The notes below the pieces were generated by a model that saw nothing but the letters and a program-made list of their open reading frames with translations, did not search any database and was not told the DNA's origin. From Methanobrevibacter gottschalkii DSM 11977 (GTDB lineage: Archaea; Methanobacteriota; Methanobacteria; Methanobacteriales; Methanobacteriaceae), in contig NZ_RKRG01000002.1 in NCBI RefSeq assembly GCF_003814835.1, positions 372,001-436,000 of the forward strand: a DNA stretch of 64,000 nt, written 5' to 3'. This document shows, in pieces, positions 63,026 to 64,000 of this stretch. A program made the position numbers and the translations under genes. Positions within the stretch are counted from its first letter, which is position 1. Each line of letters begins with the position of its first letter.

Positions 63026-63850
63026 ATGGTTCGATTTTCACAAACTCTTGATGATAAACAATCAAAGAATAGAGAAAAATCTTATAGGCAAGTTATGGAG
63101 AATCCTTATCATGCATCTGAGAATAGGCAATCCTATAGTGCTCAAAATGAGGATAGATTTTATAGCCAACCGTCTGTTCAGAGATCCAATTATCATGAGG
63201 ATAATTTTCACTCACAAAAAGATGAGGTCATATATGAAATGTCTGTTATTGAAAAGGAATCTGTCAAACCAGATTATTCAAAACCAGAATTAAAGTTCCC
63301 TGCCGATCAAAACATTCAGTTTGGTGTTGAATATGCACCAAATTCAAAACCTCCTGTTATTGGTAGAAATTACACAATAAGATCAAATTCCATTATTTAC
63401 AATGATGTTGTAATTGGTGATAATTTCAGAACAGGTCATAATGTTGTTATTCGTGAAAACACCAATATTGGGGATGATGTTTTAATTGGAACCAATACTG
63501 TTATTGAAGGGGATGTTATTATTGGAAATGATGTTAGTATTCAATCTAATGTATATATTCCAACTAATTCTGTAATTGAAGATAATGTATTTATCGGACC
63601 TTGTGCTTGTTTTACAAACGATAAATATCCTGTTAGAATTAACTATGAACTTCAAGGACCTAAAGTTAGGCGTGGTGCGTCTATTGGAGGCAATACTACC
63701 TTTTTATCAAATGTTGAAGTAGGTGAAGGTTCTATTGTTGCTGCTGGAGCTATCGTAATACATTCTGTTCCACCATTCTATTTGGCTATTGGAACACCTG
63801 CCCGTATTAAACCACTTCCGGATCACTTGAAAGTTCCAAATAAATTTTAG
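63026..63850 (+). CDS. Hexapeptide-repeat acyltransferase with long N-terminal extension
   Basis: 274 aa. The C-terminal 170 residues are a left-handed beta helix (repeats such as [20 protein letters not shown] and [20 protein letters not shown]) ending [20 protein letters not shown], as in WbpD/PglD-type sugar N-acetyltransferases. Residues 1-95 are unusual: polar, Gln/Asn/Ser/Tyr-rich and probably disordered. Likely function is acetylation of an amino sugar for surface glycans. The start is the ATG at 63026; a rubredoxin gene follows. Confidence 0.88.
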   Translation: MVRFSQTLDDKQSKNREKSYRQVMENPYHASENRQSYSAQNEDRFYSQPSVQRSNYHEDNFHSQKDEVIYEMSVIEKESVKPDYSKPELKFPADQNIQFGVEYAPNSKPPVIGRNYTIRSNSIIYNDVVIGDNFRTGHNVVIRENTNIGDDVLIGTNTVIEGDVIIGNDVSIQSNVYIPTNSVIEDNVFIGPCACFTNDKYPVRINYELQGPKVRRGASIGGNTTFLSNVEVGEGSIVAAGAIVIHSVPPFYLAIGTPARIKPLPDHLKVPNKF

Positions 63851-63867
63851 ATAATGGAGACTGTTTT

Positions 63868-64000
63868 ATGGCTAAATATAAATGTAAGATTTGCGGTTAT
63901 ATTTTTGATGAAGATAATATTGAAGAGGGATTAAATATTCCTGAAGGAACTAAATTTGAAGATTTACCTTCTTCATTTAAATGTCCAAAATGTGGGATGC
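63868..64000 (+). CDS. Rubredoxin (5' part, cut by the window end)
   Basis: Starts ATG 63868 behind GGAGA, 18 bp after the acyltransferase. MAKYKCKICGYIFDEDNIEE, then DLPSSFKCPKCGM up to the edge: two CxxCG knuckles for one Fe, with FEDLPSSFKCP in place of the usual FEDLPDDWVCP. Small electron carrier often serving oxygen- or peroxide-reducing enzymes in methanogens. The last few residues lie outside the window. Confidence 0.92.
   Translation, partial: MAKYKCKICGYIFDEDNIEEGLNIPEGTKFEDLPSSFKCPKCGM

Overview
The window is a 64 kb AT-rich chromosomal segment of a hydrogenotrophic methanogenic archaeon, most likely Methanobrevibacter or a close relative in Methanobacteriales. Support comes from archaeal or methanogen-specific genes: MCR activation component A2 (atwA), the F430 reductase component cfbC, methanofuran enzyme mfnB, archaeal riboflavin synthase, deoxyhypusine synthase, the eL43-rpoP-Brix-pcc1-prefoldin cluster, and geranylgeranyl reductase for archaeal lipids. 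Codon use, GGTGA/GGAGG ribosome binding sites and TTTATATA-like promoters fit. Both edges cut genes: the tail of an Fe-S aldo/keto reductase at the left and the head of a rubredoxin at the right. I saw no rRNA, tRNA or CRISPR array.

Layout. 1-6.8 kb: a Cys-rich peptide with its own radical SAM enzyme, a metal P-type ATPase behind three promoter-like repeats, an HTH-CBS regulator, deoxyhypusine synthase. 6.9-14.6 kb: pyrF, the cobalt ECF transporter cbiMNQO, ribC, a GT2-DUF2304 pair, a CCG/LUD Fe-S redox pair, mfnB. 14.6-18.3 kb: guaB and a translation/transcription cluster, followed by an intergenic region with two candidate structured RNAs. 18.8-23.2 kb: a HisA/HisF-like protein, a CDF exporter, and the PLP synthase genes pdxS and pdxT with a PfkB-type kinase between them. 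23.8-32.7 kb: a giant (2391 aa) DUF4011 helicase/Vsr-like/DUF3320 protein resembling single-gene Hhe-type defence proteins, followed 8 bp later by uvrC. 32.8-43.8 kb: atwA-usp, ferredoxin-geranylgeranyl reductase, galE, purF, a U32 protein, cfbC, ogt. 43.8-51.4 kb: an accessory stretch of small secreted, membrane or zinc-ribbon proteins, degraded gene remnants and an orphan operator-like palindrome.

51.6-62.9 kb is a defence island. It has hsdR, a half-size specificity protein, hsdM, an expressed full-length hsdS, a second full-length hsdS cassette, a third truncated cassette without a start codon, a tyrosine recombinase, and a GmrSD-like DUF262/DUF1524 protein. All three hsdS cassettes share, in the same reading frame and orientation, a 10-bp 5' junction and a 55-70 bp central repeat; the spacer after each full cassette is also repeated. 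This is the architecture expected of a recombining specificity locus. Because the repeats are direct and not inverted, the mechanism would have to be excision/duplication or gene conversion, not the familiar inversion.

The strongest leads are the direct-repeat hsdS cassette array, the giant Hhe-like protein with an enormous acidic linker and an apparently altered nuclease motif, the peptide/radical-SAM pair, and several intergenic units with promoter and hairpin but no ORF.
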